Shown here in pieces: positions 5,965 to 12,903 of a DNA stretch of 13,176 nt. The DNA is taken from positions 1 to 13,176 of the forward strand of contig JANXBI010000057.1 in NCBI GenBank assembly GCA_025060675.1, in the 5' to 3' direction. The notes beneath the pieces were generated by a model. That model was not told the origin of the DNA. It did no database searches and saw nothing but the letters and a program-made list of their open reading frames with translations. The position numbers and the translations under genes were made by a program. How positions within the stretch are numbered: position 1 is the first letter of the stretch; each line of letters starts with the position of its first letter. This DNA is from Candidatus Caldatribacterium sp. Lineage in GTDB: Bacteria; Atribacterota; Atribacteria; Atribacterales; Caldatribacteriaceae.

Positions 5965-8121
5965 GTGAGAATGCGCATCCTCTCCTTGTCCATTCTGGGG
6001 TGCTTTGCCTGTGGCGTGGTGTACGTCCTCTTTGCCCCTTTGGATGTTGCGCCTTTCCTGCAGTATGAGGCTTCCTTTGCCCTCTACGACCAGAATGGCA
6101 TTCTCCTCACCGTTTTGCGTAGCCCCCAGGATACCTTTTCCATCCCCGTACCTCTCAAGGACATGGGTCCTTGGCTTCCTCGAATCGCTGTGGAAAGCGA
6201 AGACCAGCGCTTTTTCAGGCACAGAGGGGTGGATTTCATAGCCCTTGGACGAGCCCTGGTGCAGAACCTCCGTGCCCGGAGGGTTGTCTCTGGAGCCTCA
6301 ACCATCACGACGCAGCTTGTGCGACTCGTGTACCCAAGGCCAAGAAGTCTATGGACAAAACTCTGGGAGTACCTTTTTGCCCTCCGCCTTGAGAGGAAAC
6401 TCTCCAAAGAAGCCATCCTTGAGTCGTACCTCAACCGCGTTCCCCTTGGGGGGAACATCGTGGGTGTGGAAGCTGCCTCCTGGTACTACTTTGGCAAAAG
6501 CGCCAAAGAGTTGAGCCTTCTTGAAGCGGTTTCCTTGGTGAGCCTTTTCCCCGCTCCCGAACGGCTTCGCCCTGAGAAGAACCCGAAAGGTTTCCTCAAG
6601 CACCGGAACGCCCTCTTGCAAAGGCTCTGGAAAAAAGGTCTCCTCACGAAAGAAGAGTATGCCCTTGCCGAAAGTGCCCCAGTCCCTACTCCTCGAGGGT
6701 TCCCGAAACTCGCTTACCATGCTGCAACCTTCCTCTCCCAAACCACCACCTCCCATCGGATACGGTCAACCCTGCGTTTTCCAGTGCAAGAGACCCTGGA
6801 GCGGGTCCTCAGCGAGGCAGTCACCCTCCTCCCTGAGGGCATCACCGCTTGCGGTTTAGTCGTTGATAATGCCACAGGTCATGTCCTTGCCTACGTGGGA
6901 AACGCTCGCTTCAAGAGAACCCCCAAGAAAGCTTACCTTGACTGCCTCCAGGCTCCCCGTTCTCCAGGTTCTGCCCTCAAGCCCTTTGTCTTTGCTCGGG
7001 CTTTCGATCGGGGGCTGTTTGTCCCTTCAAGCATGGTCGATGACACCCCCTTAGGTCTTGGGGGAAACGTGCCGAGGAACTTCGACCTCGGTTTTCGAGG
7101 GCCGGTATCCTGCAGGACTGCCCTGGCCCTGTCGCTGAATGTCCCCGCGGTGCGGATTGCCCGGGCCATCGGACTTGAGGACTGCCTGAACCTCTTCCGG
7201 CACCTTGGCTTCTCCCATGTAACACGCGATGAGACCTTCTATGGAGACTCCCTCGTCCTTGGAGGGTGCGAGGTCACACCCTTTGAGCTTGCCCAGGCGT
7301 ACACAGCCCTGGCCCGCCTTGGAGAGGAAATCACCCTCTCTCTGCTCCCTGGTGAAACCCCACTGCGGAAGCGGATTTTCTCAAAGGGCAGCACCTACAT
7401 GGTGGCCACAATCCTTGCTGATTCCTCCCGTTTCAACTCCCTTCCGGATAAGCTCCTCCCTCCTCCCCTCTGCGCCTTTAAGACGGGGACCTCCTATGGC
7501 CTTCGGGACGCTTGGACCGTAGCCTACAATCCCCACTACACGGTCCTTGTATGGTTTGGCGACCCCAAAGGCCTCCCCCACGAGGAACTTGTGGGCGTTC
7601 GTCTCGCCGTACCAGTGGCTTTCCGCACCATGGCGTACCTCATGGAGGGGAAACGGGTGTGGTACACCTGCCCTGAGGACATAGAGTGGCGGGAGGTGTG
7701 TACAATCTCTGGGCAGATAGCTTCACCCTTCTGCGAACACCGGGTGAGCGCGCCGTTCATCCGCAACGTGTCACCCTTGAACGTCTGCAACGCTCACTCT
7801 CCCTCGTCTCTTGCCGCAACTAAAACCGTTCCCTTCGCCATCACCTCCCCTATCCCTGGACGCAAGTACTTCCTCTTCCCTCCCTCTCCCTTACTCCGGT
7901 TGCCTCTCAAGGTGGAGGGAGGAAAGGGGAAGATTTTCTGGTTCCTGAATGGGGAATACGTTGGGGAGAGCTCTCCCGAAATACCGCTTTTTGTCTCCAT
8001 CCCCCAGGGAACGCACACCGTTCTTGCCTGCGACGCCTCAGGACAGAGCGATACGGTCACCTTGACTGTGGTAGCGGGAGCTTTTGCTCGAACCTGCAAG
8101 GACCTTGAGAGCATACCATGA
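5965..8121 (+). CDS. pbpC: Penicillin-binding protein 1C (bifunctional murein glycosyltransferase/transpeptidase)
   Basis: This class A PBP polymerises lipid II and carries a transpeptidase domain; it is anchored in the inner membrane and faces the periplasm. From GTG 5965 it has 718 residues. A single transmembrane segment (about 4-24) follows Arg residues. The GT51 domain shows E77-S-E-D-Q-R-F-F-R-H-R-G88 with the catalytic Glu at 79, S109-G-A-S-T-I-T-T-Q-L, and K145-L-S-K-E-x-I-L-E-x-Y-L-N157. The transpeptidase domain has S336-A-L-K339 (catalytic Ser), S390-L-N392 and K506-T-G-T-S510. The PBP1C-type C579-T-I-S-G-x-I-A-S-P-F-C590 step leads to a BiPBP_C domain (about 623-712). This order is diagnostic of PbpC. 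ATG 5941 and ATG 5971 are other possible starts; GTG 5965 fits the AAGGAGGT site. The alpha-2-macroglobulin gene often paired with pbpC is not next to it. Confidence 0.93.
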   Translation: MRMRILSLSILGCFACGVVYVLFAPLDVAPFLQYEASFALYDQNGILLTVLRSPQDTFSIPVPLKDMGPWLPRIAVESEDQRFFRHRGVDFIALGRALVQNLRARRVVSGASTITTQLVRLVYPRPRSLWTKLWEYLFALRLERKLSKEAILESYLNRVPLGGNIVGVEAASWYYFGKSAKELSLLEAVSLVSLFPAPERLRPEKNPKGFLKHRNALLQRLWKKGLLTKEEYALAESAPVPTPRGFPKLAYHAATFLSQTTTSHRIRSTLRFPVQETLERVLSEAVTLLPEGITACGLVVDNATGHVLAYVGNARFKRTPKKAYLDCLQAPRSPGSALKPFVFARAFDRGLFVPSSMVDDTPLGLGGNVPRNFDLGFRGPVSCRTALALSLNVPAVRIARAIGLEDCLNLFRHLGFSHVTRDETFYGDSLVLGGCEVTPFELAQAYTALARLGEEITLSLLPGETPLRKRIFSKGSTYMVATILADSSRFNSLPDKLLPPPLCAFKTGTSYGLRDAWTVAYNPHYTVLVWFGDPKGLPHEELVGVRLAVPVAFRTMAYLMEGKRVWYTCPEDIEWREVCTISGQIASPFCEHRVSAPFIRNVSPLNVCNAHSPSSLAATKTVPFAITSPIPGRKYFLFPPSPLLRLPLKVEGGKGKIFWFLNGEYVGESSPEIPLFVSIPQGTHTVLACDASGQSDTVTLTVVAGAFARTCKDLESIP

Positions 8122-8126
8122 AGGAT

Positions 8127-8169
8127 GCTTGCGCTCTGAGGCTTCCTAAAGGAGGAGCAAGCGTCAGAG
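8127..8169 (+). other. Interleaved inverted repeats between pbpC and iorA
   Basis: Two perfect 6-bp inverted repeats are interleaved: GCTTGC (8127-8132) with GCAAGC (8157-8162), and CTCTGA (8134-8139) with TCAGAG (8164-8169). Between them CTTCC (8142-8146) can pair with GGAGG (8151-8155) around a TAAA loop. The A-B-A'-B' order allows either two alternative hairpins or a pseudoknot. It begins 6 bases after the pbpC stop and ends just before the iorA promoter. No T-run directly follows (only TTTGACTTTTT at 8176-8186), so a simple intrinsic terminator is not shown. Confidence 0.35.
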
Positions 8170-8176
8170 AAGATGT

Positions 8177-8205
8177 TTGACTTTTTCCTCCTCCACCCGT
8201 ACAAT
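8177..8205 (+). promoter_or_regulatory. Sigma70-type promoter of the iorAB operon
   Basis: TTGACT (8177-8182), a 17-bp spacer and TACAAT (8200-8205) give five of six matches in each hexamer, the best promoter in the window. Transcription should begin near 8212, leaving a leader of about 42 bases before ATG 8254. The promoter lies inside the open frame that runs upstream of iorA, so starts upstream of it (such as ATG 8173) would not be on this transcript. Confidence 0.65.
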
Positions 8206-8244
8206 CCTAAGAAAATATCCCGCAAAGGAGTGACGCCTCTGGAC

Positions 8245-8250
8245 AGGAGA
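8245..8250 (+). promoter_or_regulatory. Ribosome binding site of iorA
   Basis: AGGAGA ends 3 bases before ATG 8254 (AGGAG to ATG is 4 bases), slightly close but usable. A stronger AAAGGAGTGA at 8224-8233 lies further upstream; the GTG inside it has no room for its own site, and the only start-like codon at good spacing is an in-frame CTG at 8239. Confidence 0.5.
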
Positions 8251-8253
8251 GTT

Positions 8254-9969
8254 ATGCTTGGCAACGAAGCTTTCGCTCGAGGAGCATACGAAGGCGGCGT
8301 GGAAGTTGCTGCCGGATACCCTGGAACGCCGAGCACCGAAATCCTCGAGTTCCTGAGCACCTATCGGGAAGTCCACTCCCGTTGGTGTCCCAACGAAAAG
8401 GTGGCGTTTGAGGTTGCCGCTGGGGCTGCCATCGGGGGGAAAAGGGCCTTAGCGACCATGAAGCACGTGGGACTCAACGTGGCAAGTGATGCCCTCATGA
8501 CCTTGAACTACACCGGGGTGAACGCTGGGTTTGTGGCGATTGTTGCTGACGACCCGGGAATGCACTCATCCCAGAACGAGCAAGATACGCGAAACTACGC
8601 CTTTTTCGCCAAAGTCCCCTGTCTTGAACCGGCCAATCCCGCAGAGGCTAAGGAGTTCGTGCGGCTCGCCTTTGACCTTTCAGAACAATTCGATACCCCA
8701 ATCCTCGTCCGCTCCACAACCCGAGTGTCCCACAGCCGTGGTCTTGTTCCCCTTGGCACGAGGATGAGCGTGCCCACAAAGGCGTACACCAAATGCCCTC
8801 AGAAGTTCGTCATGATTCCCGCTTTCGCCAGAGAGCGACGAAAGGTCCTTGAGGAACGCCTGAAAACGCTTGAAGCCTGGGTGGAGGAAACCCCTCTCAA
8901 CCGGGTGGAACTCAGGGATCGGCGCATAGGTGTCATCACAGGTGGGGTGCTCTATGAGTACTTGCGAGAAATCGCCCCCGAGGTTTCGGTTCTCAAGCTT
9001 GGGGTGAGCTTCCCCCTCCCGAAGGAGAAAATCCTCGCCTTCGCTTCGCAGGTTGAAGAACTCTTTGTCCTTGAGGAGCTTGACCCCATTTGGGAGCGCG
9101 AGATACGAACCCTGGGGATACGGGTGAAGGGACGGGAGGTCTTCCCAGGCATTGGGGAAATCACCCCTGATGTGCTTTTGGAGCGCCTCTTCCCTGAGAG
9201 GAAACGGGAGTTCCTCGACCTGAGCAAGTCCCTCATCCCCCGCCCGCCGATTCTCTGCGCAGGATGCCCCCACCGGGGGGTGTTCAAGGTCCTACGAGAC
9301 ATGAAGGCGGTGGTGTGTGGGGATATTGGATGTTACACCCTCTCCACGCTCCCTCCCCTCTCTGCCATGGATACCTGCCTCTGCATGGGGGCGTCCATCT
9401 CAGTCGCTGAAGGCATCAAACTCGCCCACCCAGAGCTTTTCGTCGTCGCCACCCTGGGGGATTCAACCTTCATCCACGCTGGCATTCCACCCCTTATCGA
9501 TGTGGTGTACAACAAAACCCCCATTGTCGTCCTTGTCCTTGACAACGGCACAACGGCTATGACCGGAGGACAGGACCATCCGGGAACGGGGCGAACCCTC
9601 ATGGGAGAGGAGACTCACCGCCTGGATTTGGCGCAGCTTGCCCGAACCGTGGGCGTTCCTTTGGTCGCAGTACTTGATGCGTACAACCCAAAAACCATCC
9701 GTGGAGCTTTGGAACAGGCGAAAAACCTTGCCCAACCTGCCTTCTTCGTCATTCAGGGCCCCTGCCAGCTCAAAAAACCAAAGAGGGTGTCCGTTCGTTT
9801 CCGTGTCCGAGAAGAGCGCTGCCGAGGGTGTTTCATCTGTGTCAGTGCGGGGTGCCCGGCCCTTTCAAAGAACGATAAAGTGGTGGCCATCGTCCCCGAG
9901 CGGTGCAACGCCTGTGGCCTTTGCGCAGCGCTTTGTCCTTTCGAAGCCATTGAGGAGGAGCGAGTATGA
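8254..9969 (+). CDS. iorA: Indolepyruvate ferredoxin oxidoreductase, alpha subunit
   Basis: With IorB this thiamine-diphosphate Fe-S enzyme oxidises indolepyruvate and other aryl-2-oxo acids with CoA to aryl-acetyl-CoA, CO2 and reduced ferredoxin. It is a cytoplasmic enzyme of aromatic amino acid fermentation and is oxygen-sensitive in known members. From ATG 8254 it has 571 residues. The N-terminal pyrimidine-side domain starts at once with M1-L-G-N-E-A-F-A-R-G and has G21-Y-P-G-T-P-S-T-E. C335-A-G-C-P-H-R-G marks the entry to the thiamine-binding domain, followed by G402-D-S and M436-T-G-G-Q-D-H-P. The C-terminal ferredoxin domain carries C523-x2-C526-x2-C529-x4-C534-P and C551-x2-C554-x2-C557-x3-C561-P, two [4Fe-4S] sites. 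The frame extends upstream to ATG 8173, but that adds a non-homologous 27-residue leader overlapping the promoter. The stop overlaps the iorB ATG. Confidence 0.95.
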   Translation: MLGNEAFARGAYEGGVEVAAGYPGTPSTEILEFLSTYREVHSRWCPNEKVAFEVAAGAAIGGKRALATMKHVGLNVASDALMTLNYTGVNAGFVAIVADDPGMHSSQNEQDTRNYAFFAKVPCLEPANPAEAKEFVRLAFDLSEQFDTPILVRSTTRVSHSRGLVPLGTRMSVPTKAYTKCPQKFVMIPAFARERRKVLEERLKTLEAWVEETPLNRVELRDRRIGVITGGVLYEYLREIAPEVSVLKLGVSFPLPKEKILAFASQVEELFVLEELDPIWEREIRTLGIRVKGREVFPGIGEITPDVLLERLFPERKREFLDLSKSLIPRPPILCAGCPHRGVFKVLRDMKAVVCGDIGCYTLSTLPPLSAMDTCLCMGASISVAEGIKLAHPELFVVATLGDSTFIHAGIPPLIDVVYNKTPIVVLVLDNGTTAMTGGQDHPGTGRTLMGEETHRLDLAQLARTVGVPLVAVLDAYNPKTIRGALEQAKNLAQPAFFVIQGPCQLKKPKRVSVRFRVREERCRGCFICVSAGCPALSKNDKVVAIVPERCNACGLCAALCPFEAIEEERV

Positions 9970-10529
9970 AAGGGAGCATGGTGCTTGCTGGTGTCGGGGG
10001 CATGGGCATTCTCAAGGCGAGTGAAGTCATCGCCCACCTTGTGGTCCAGGAGGGTCTCTCGGTACGCCAATCGGAGGTCCATGGCATGGCCCAACGCGGT
10101 GGGAGTGTTGTGACCCACCTCCGGTACGGAGAAGAGACCTTTTCGCCTCTCCTCTTCCGGGGAGAAGCTGACTTTATGGTGGCCTTTGAGGAACTCGAAG
10201 CCTTACGGTACATCTCGTACCTCAGGCGGGGTGGAACCGTGGTGCTCAACCGCCTTGTCATGTGCCCCCCTGGAGTTGACCTTTCCCGGTACCCAAAGAA
10301 CGTTCCCGAAATCCTCAAAAGCGAGGGGTTCGTGGTCCTTGCCGTGCAGGCAACAGACATTGCGCTCTCCCTTGGAGACATCCGGGTGACGAACTCCGTC
10401 CTCCTTGGTGCCTTAAGCCGTGTCTTCCCGATTGGGTCGGAGGAATCTTGGGAAGCGGCTTTCGCAAAGGCTTTCCAAGGGAAGAGCTTGGAGCACAACC
10501 TGCAAGCGTTCTGGAGGGGGAGGAGATGA
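9966..10529 (+). CDS. iorB: Indolepyruvate ferredoxin oxidoreductase, beta subunit
   Basis: This is the gamma-domain-type partner of IorA, with 187 residues, the usual length. It shows the N-terminal nucleotide-binding-like loop G9-V-G-G-M-G-I-L16 and the hallmark E37-V-H-G-M-A-Q-R-G-G-S47, found in IorB and related oxoacid:ferredoxin oxidoreductase gamma subunits. Most relatives have Gln where Met13 stands in the first loop. The ATG overlaps the iorA stop as ATGA, fitting 1:1 translation of the two subunits. The stop likewise overlaps the start of the next transporter gene, and the GGAGGGGG-rich end of iorB supplies its ribosome site. Confidence 0.95.
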   Translation: MKGSMVLAGVGGMGILKASEVIAHLVVQEGLSVRQSEVHGMAQRGGSVVTHLRYGEETFSPLLFRGEADFMVAFEELEALRYISYLRRGGTVVLNRLVMCPPGVDLSRYPKNVPEILKSEGFVVLAVQATDIALSLGDIRVTNSVLLGALSRVFPIGSEESWEAAFAKAFQGKSLEHNLQAFWRGRR

Positions 10530-11695
10530 AACGCGTCCAGTACGTCGTCCTTGGTATTGTGTTGCTCCTCTGCCTTGGAACGGTGTACTCCTATAGCGTC
10601 TTCCGAAAACCCCTTGAAGAGGTGTTCCGACTTGGGGCCACCCTCAGTGGGCTCCCGTACATGTTGGCCCTCTTCTTCTACGCGCTTTTCATGCCCCTTG
10701 GAGGCAAACTCCTTGGGAGATTCCCTCCAAAGCTTGTGGCCTCTTTGGGGAGTATTATGACAAGTCTTGGGTGGATTGGTGCCGGCCTCTCCCGGTCCTA
10801 CCTCACCCTCATCCTCTTTTACGGCGTCCTCTGTGGGATGGGGGTGGGTATTGCCTACGGGGTTCCCCTTGCCGTTTCCGTGAGCTGGTTCCCAGAGAAC
10901 CCAGGACTTGCTCTGGGGGGCACGGTGATTGGCTTTGGCCTCTCCCCCCTTGTGACCGCCCCCTTAGCCCGTCGACTCGTGGAGGCCGCTGGCCCTCTTT
11001 TTGCCTTCCGTGTCCTTGGTTTGCTCTTTCTGGCTGTCACCCTCCCCGTTGCCCTGTCCCTGCGTTTTGCCGACTCGCACACCAAAAGCGCTAAATCCGC
11101 AGCCTCGTCTTCCCTCCCGCTTCTGCGACAAGGGAAATTCTGGGCTTTGTGGACGAGCTTCTTCATTGGGACCTTTGCTGGACTCTCCACGATAAGCATC
11201 ACTGGACCTGTGGCTCAAGAGGTGGTTGGTCTTCCGTACCGGTCTGCCGCCCTTAGTGTTTCGCTCTTTGCCATTTTCAACGGTGTTGGGCGGCCACTCT
11301 TTGGATACCTTGCAGACCGGCGGGGGTTTGCAACCGGCGCACTCCTCTCTTATGGCTCAATCATCCTTGCCTCGCTCTGCTTTTTCCTCTCCCCTCATCC
11401 CATCACCTATGCGCTTGCCTTTGCCATCCTCTGGATGAACTTGGGGGCGTGGCTTGCCATGGCCCCAGTCACAACGTACGCCCTCTTTGGCCAAGAAACC
11501 TACGCGCAAAACTACGGAATGGTCTTCACCGCCTATGGCGCAGGAGCAATCGCTGGTACCCTCGTCTCAGGTATCCTCCGTGACCTCACCGGCAGCTACC
11601 TTTCGCTCTTCCCCCTTAATGCGCTCCTTGCCGGCGCGGGAATAGGTATCGTTGTCCTCCTCAATCGTATGACCCAAGGGAGGAAGGGCTCATGA
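10526..11695 (+). CDS. OFA-type MFS transporter (first of a tandem pair)
   Basis: The product has 389 residues from ATG 10526, which overlaps the iorB stop as ATGA; the open frame continues upstream inside iorB but only as a shadow. About 12 hydrophobic segments are split by a polar central loop (about 182-203). It matches the oxalate/formate antiporter (OFA) branch of the major facilitator superfamily: G105-x-G-x-x-x-Y-G-V-P-L-A-V-S-x-S-W-F-P, then G136-F-G-L-S-P-L, and in the second half N252-G-V-G-R-P-L-F-G-Y-L-A-D-R-R-G and N329-Y-G-M-V-F-T-A-Y-G. The usual 'G-x-L-x-D-R-x-G' loop of the first half is degraded to G60-K-L-L-G-R. Members move small carboxylates. In this operon an aryl-2-oxo acid or aryl-acetate is a reasonable inferred substrate. 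I see no lysine in presumed TM11 such as OxlT uses for oxalate. Confidence 0.88.
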   Translation: MKRVQYVVLGIVLLLCLGTVYSYSVFRKPLEEVFRLGATLSGLPYMLALFFYALFMPLGGKLLGRFPPKLVASLGSIMTSLGWIGAGLSRSYLTLILFYGVLCGMGVGIAYGVPLAVSVSWFPENPGLALGGTVIGFGLSPLVTAPLARRLVEAAGPLFAFRVLGLLFLAVTLPVALSLRFADSHTKSAKSAASSSLPLLRQGKFWALWTSFFIGTFAGLSTISITGPVAQEVVGLPYRSAALSVSLFAIFNGVGRPLFGYLADRRGFATGALLSYGSIILASLCFFLSPHPITYALAFAILWMNLGAWLAMAPVTTYALFGQETYAQNYGMVFTAYGAGAIAGTLVSGILRDLTGSYLSLFPLNALLAGAGIGIVVLLNRMTQGRKGS

Positions 11696-12903
11696 TTCAA
11701 AACCCCTGGACTATCGTCCTTGCGGGGTTGGGCGTGAACCTCACCCTTGGCTTCCTCTACGCCTGGGGGGTTATCGCCTCAGCCCTCGTGAAGCACTTCG
11801 GTTGGAGCGCAACGCAGACACAGATTCCGTACATGCTTGCTTCCCTTGTCTTTGCCCTCTCCATGATTCCTGCCGGAAGGCTCCAGGACCGCAAAGGTCC
11901 TCGCACCGTCCTCTGGCTTTCGGCCCTCCTTGCTGGGGTGGGATTCCTTGGTGCTTCCCTCTCCCCCACGGTTCTTGGCCTAACCATCTTCTTTGGTATC
12001 CTCTTTGGCCTTGCCATGGGTTTTGGGTACGCTGCACCAACCCCAGCGGCGGTGAAATGGTTCCATCCCCAACACCGGGGGTTCATCTCTGGTATTGTCG
12101 TCAGTGGCTACGGTATCGCTCCAGTGTACATCGCACCCCTCTCGCACGCCATCATCGAGCGGTATGGTCTTGCCCACGCCTTTCTCGTTTTTGGCTGTCT
12201 CTTCGCTGGGGTGATTTTCACCCTCTCCTTTCTCATCGCCAATCCCCCCACATCTTGGACACCCGTTGTCCTTCCTTTTGGGAAAAGGCTCATGGGTAGC
12301 CATGCCACACGGGACTTTACCCCCCAAGAAATGGTGCGTACCAGAAGCTTCCTTCTCCTTTGGGTCCTCTTCCTCCTTGGGACCTTCGCTGGGCTCCTCG
12401 TCATCGGACAGATGCCGCGCATCGCTGAAGAAATCGCCGGTCTTGAGTACGGTTTTGTTCCTGTGGCCTTGTATGCGGTGGCCAACTTCCTTGGGAGGAT
12501 GAGCTGGGGTTCGCTCTCTGACCGCCTGGGACGGGGGAAAACCTTAAGCCTTGCATTCCTCATCCAAACCATCGTCTTTTTCGCCTTCGAGCGACTGACG
12601 CACCCTGTGCTCCTCCTTGTGGGGAAGAGCCTTGTGGGTTTCACCTTCGGGGGGATGCTTGCCATGTTCCCGGCGGTGTGTGCCGATTTCTTCGGCCTTA
12701 AGCACCTCGGGGCAAACTACGGTATTCTCTTCACCGCCTGGGGAGTGGGAGGAACGATTGGGCCACTCCTTGGAGGCCTGAGCCGGGATATCACCGGGGG
12801 GCACACGGTGAGCTTCCTCGTCTCAGGAAGTGCAAGCCTTTTTGGCATCCTCTTGAGCTTCCTCTTGCAACGAAGGAGGGAACATGGACAGGAAAGCCTT
12901 TGA
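11692..12903 (+). CDS. OFA-type MFS transporter (second of a tandem pair)
   Basis: The product has 403 residues from ATG 11692, overlapping the previous stop as ATGA. It has twelve predicted membrane segments and a central loop at about 184-217. It has the standard first-half loop A61-G-R-L-Q-D-R-K-G-P-R71, the OFA stretch G105-L-A-M-G-F-G-Y-x3-T-P-A-A-V-K-W-F, the OFA-typical loop end T210-P-Q-E-M-V-R-T-R-S-F followed by L-L-L-W, N265-F-L-G-R-M-x-W-G-S-L-S-D-R-L-G-R, and N342-Y-G-I-L-F-T-A-W-G. It is paralogous to its upstream neighbour but clearly diverged, so the pair is probably an old duplication or two members recruited together. The two may act on different substrates, or as uptake and export partners, with IorAB. 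Substrate not established. Confidence 0.9.
   Translation: MIQNPWTIVLAGLGVNLTLGFLYAWGVIASALVKHFGWSATQTQIPYMLASLVFALSMIPAGRLQDRKGPRTVLWLSALLAGVGFLGASLSPTVLGLTIFFGILFGLAMGFGYAAPTPAAVKWFHPQHRGFISGIVVSGYGIAPVYIAPLSHAIIERYGLAHAFLVFGCLFAGVIFTLSFLIANPPTSWTPVVLPFGKRLMGSHATRDFTPQEMVRTRSFLLLWVLFLLGTFAGLLVIGQMPRIAEEIAGLEYGFVPVALYAVANFLGRMSWGSLSDRLGRGKTLSLAFLIQTIVFFAFERLTHPVLLLVGKSLVGFTFGGMLAMFPAVCADFFGLKHLGANYGILFTAWGVGGTIGPLLGGLSRDITGGHTVSFLVSGSASLFGILLSFLLQRRREHGQESL

Noticed and set aside
5992..6003. Lipobox-like I-L-G-C near the PbpC N-terminus (Cys13)
   Set aside because: The hydrophobic run continues past the Cys and class A PBPs are held by a transmembrane helix, so lipoprotein processing is unlikely.
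7875..7926. Imperfect 12-bp inverted repeat CTTCCCTCCCTC / GAGGGAGGAAAG within pbpC
   Set aside because: It is a pyrimidine-rich run facing a purine-rich run in a coding linker before the BiPBP_C domain; coding composition explains it and there is no regulatory context.
8173..8253. N-terminal extension of IorA from ATG 8173
   Set aside because: It overlaps a strong promoter and does not resemble IorA; the ribosome site spacing is also poor.
10448..10525. Upstream extension of the first MFS gene inside iorB
   Set aside because: It is a shadow frame of iorB; ATG 10526 overlaps the iorB stop and begins with the normal first membrane helix.
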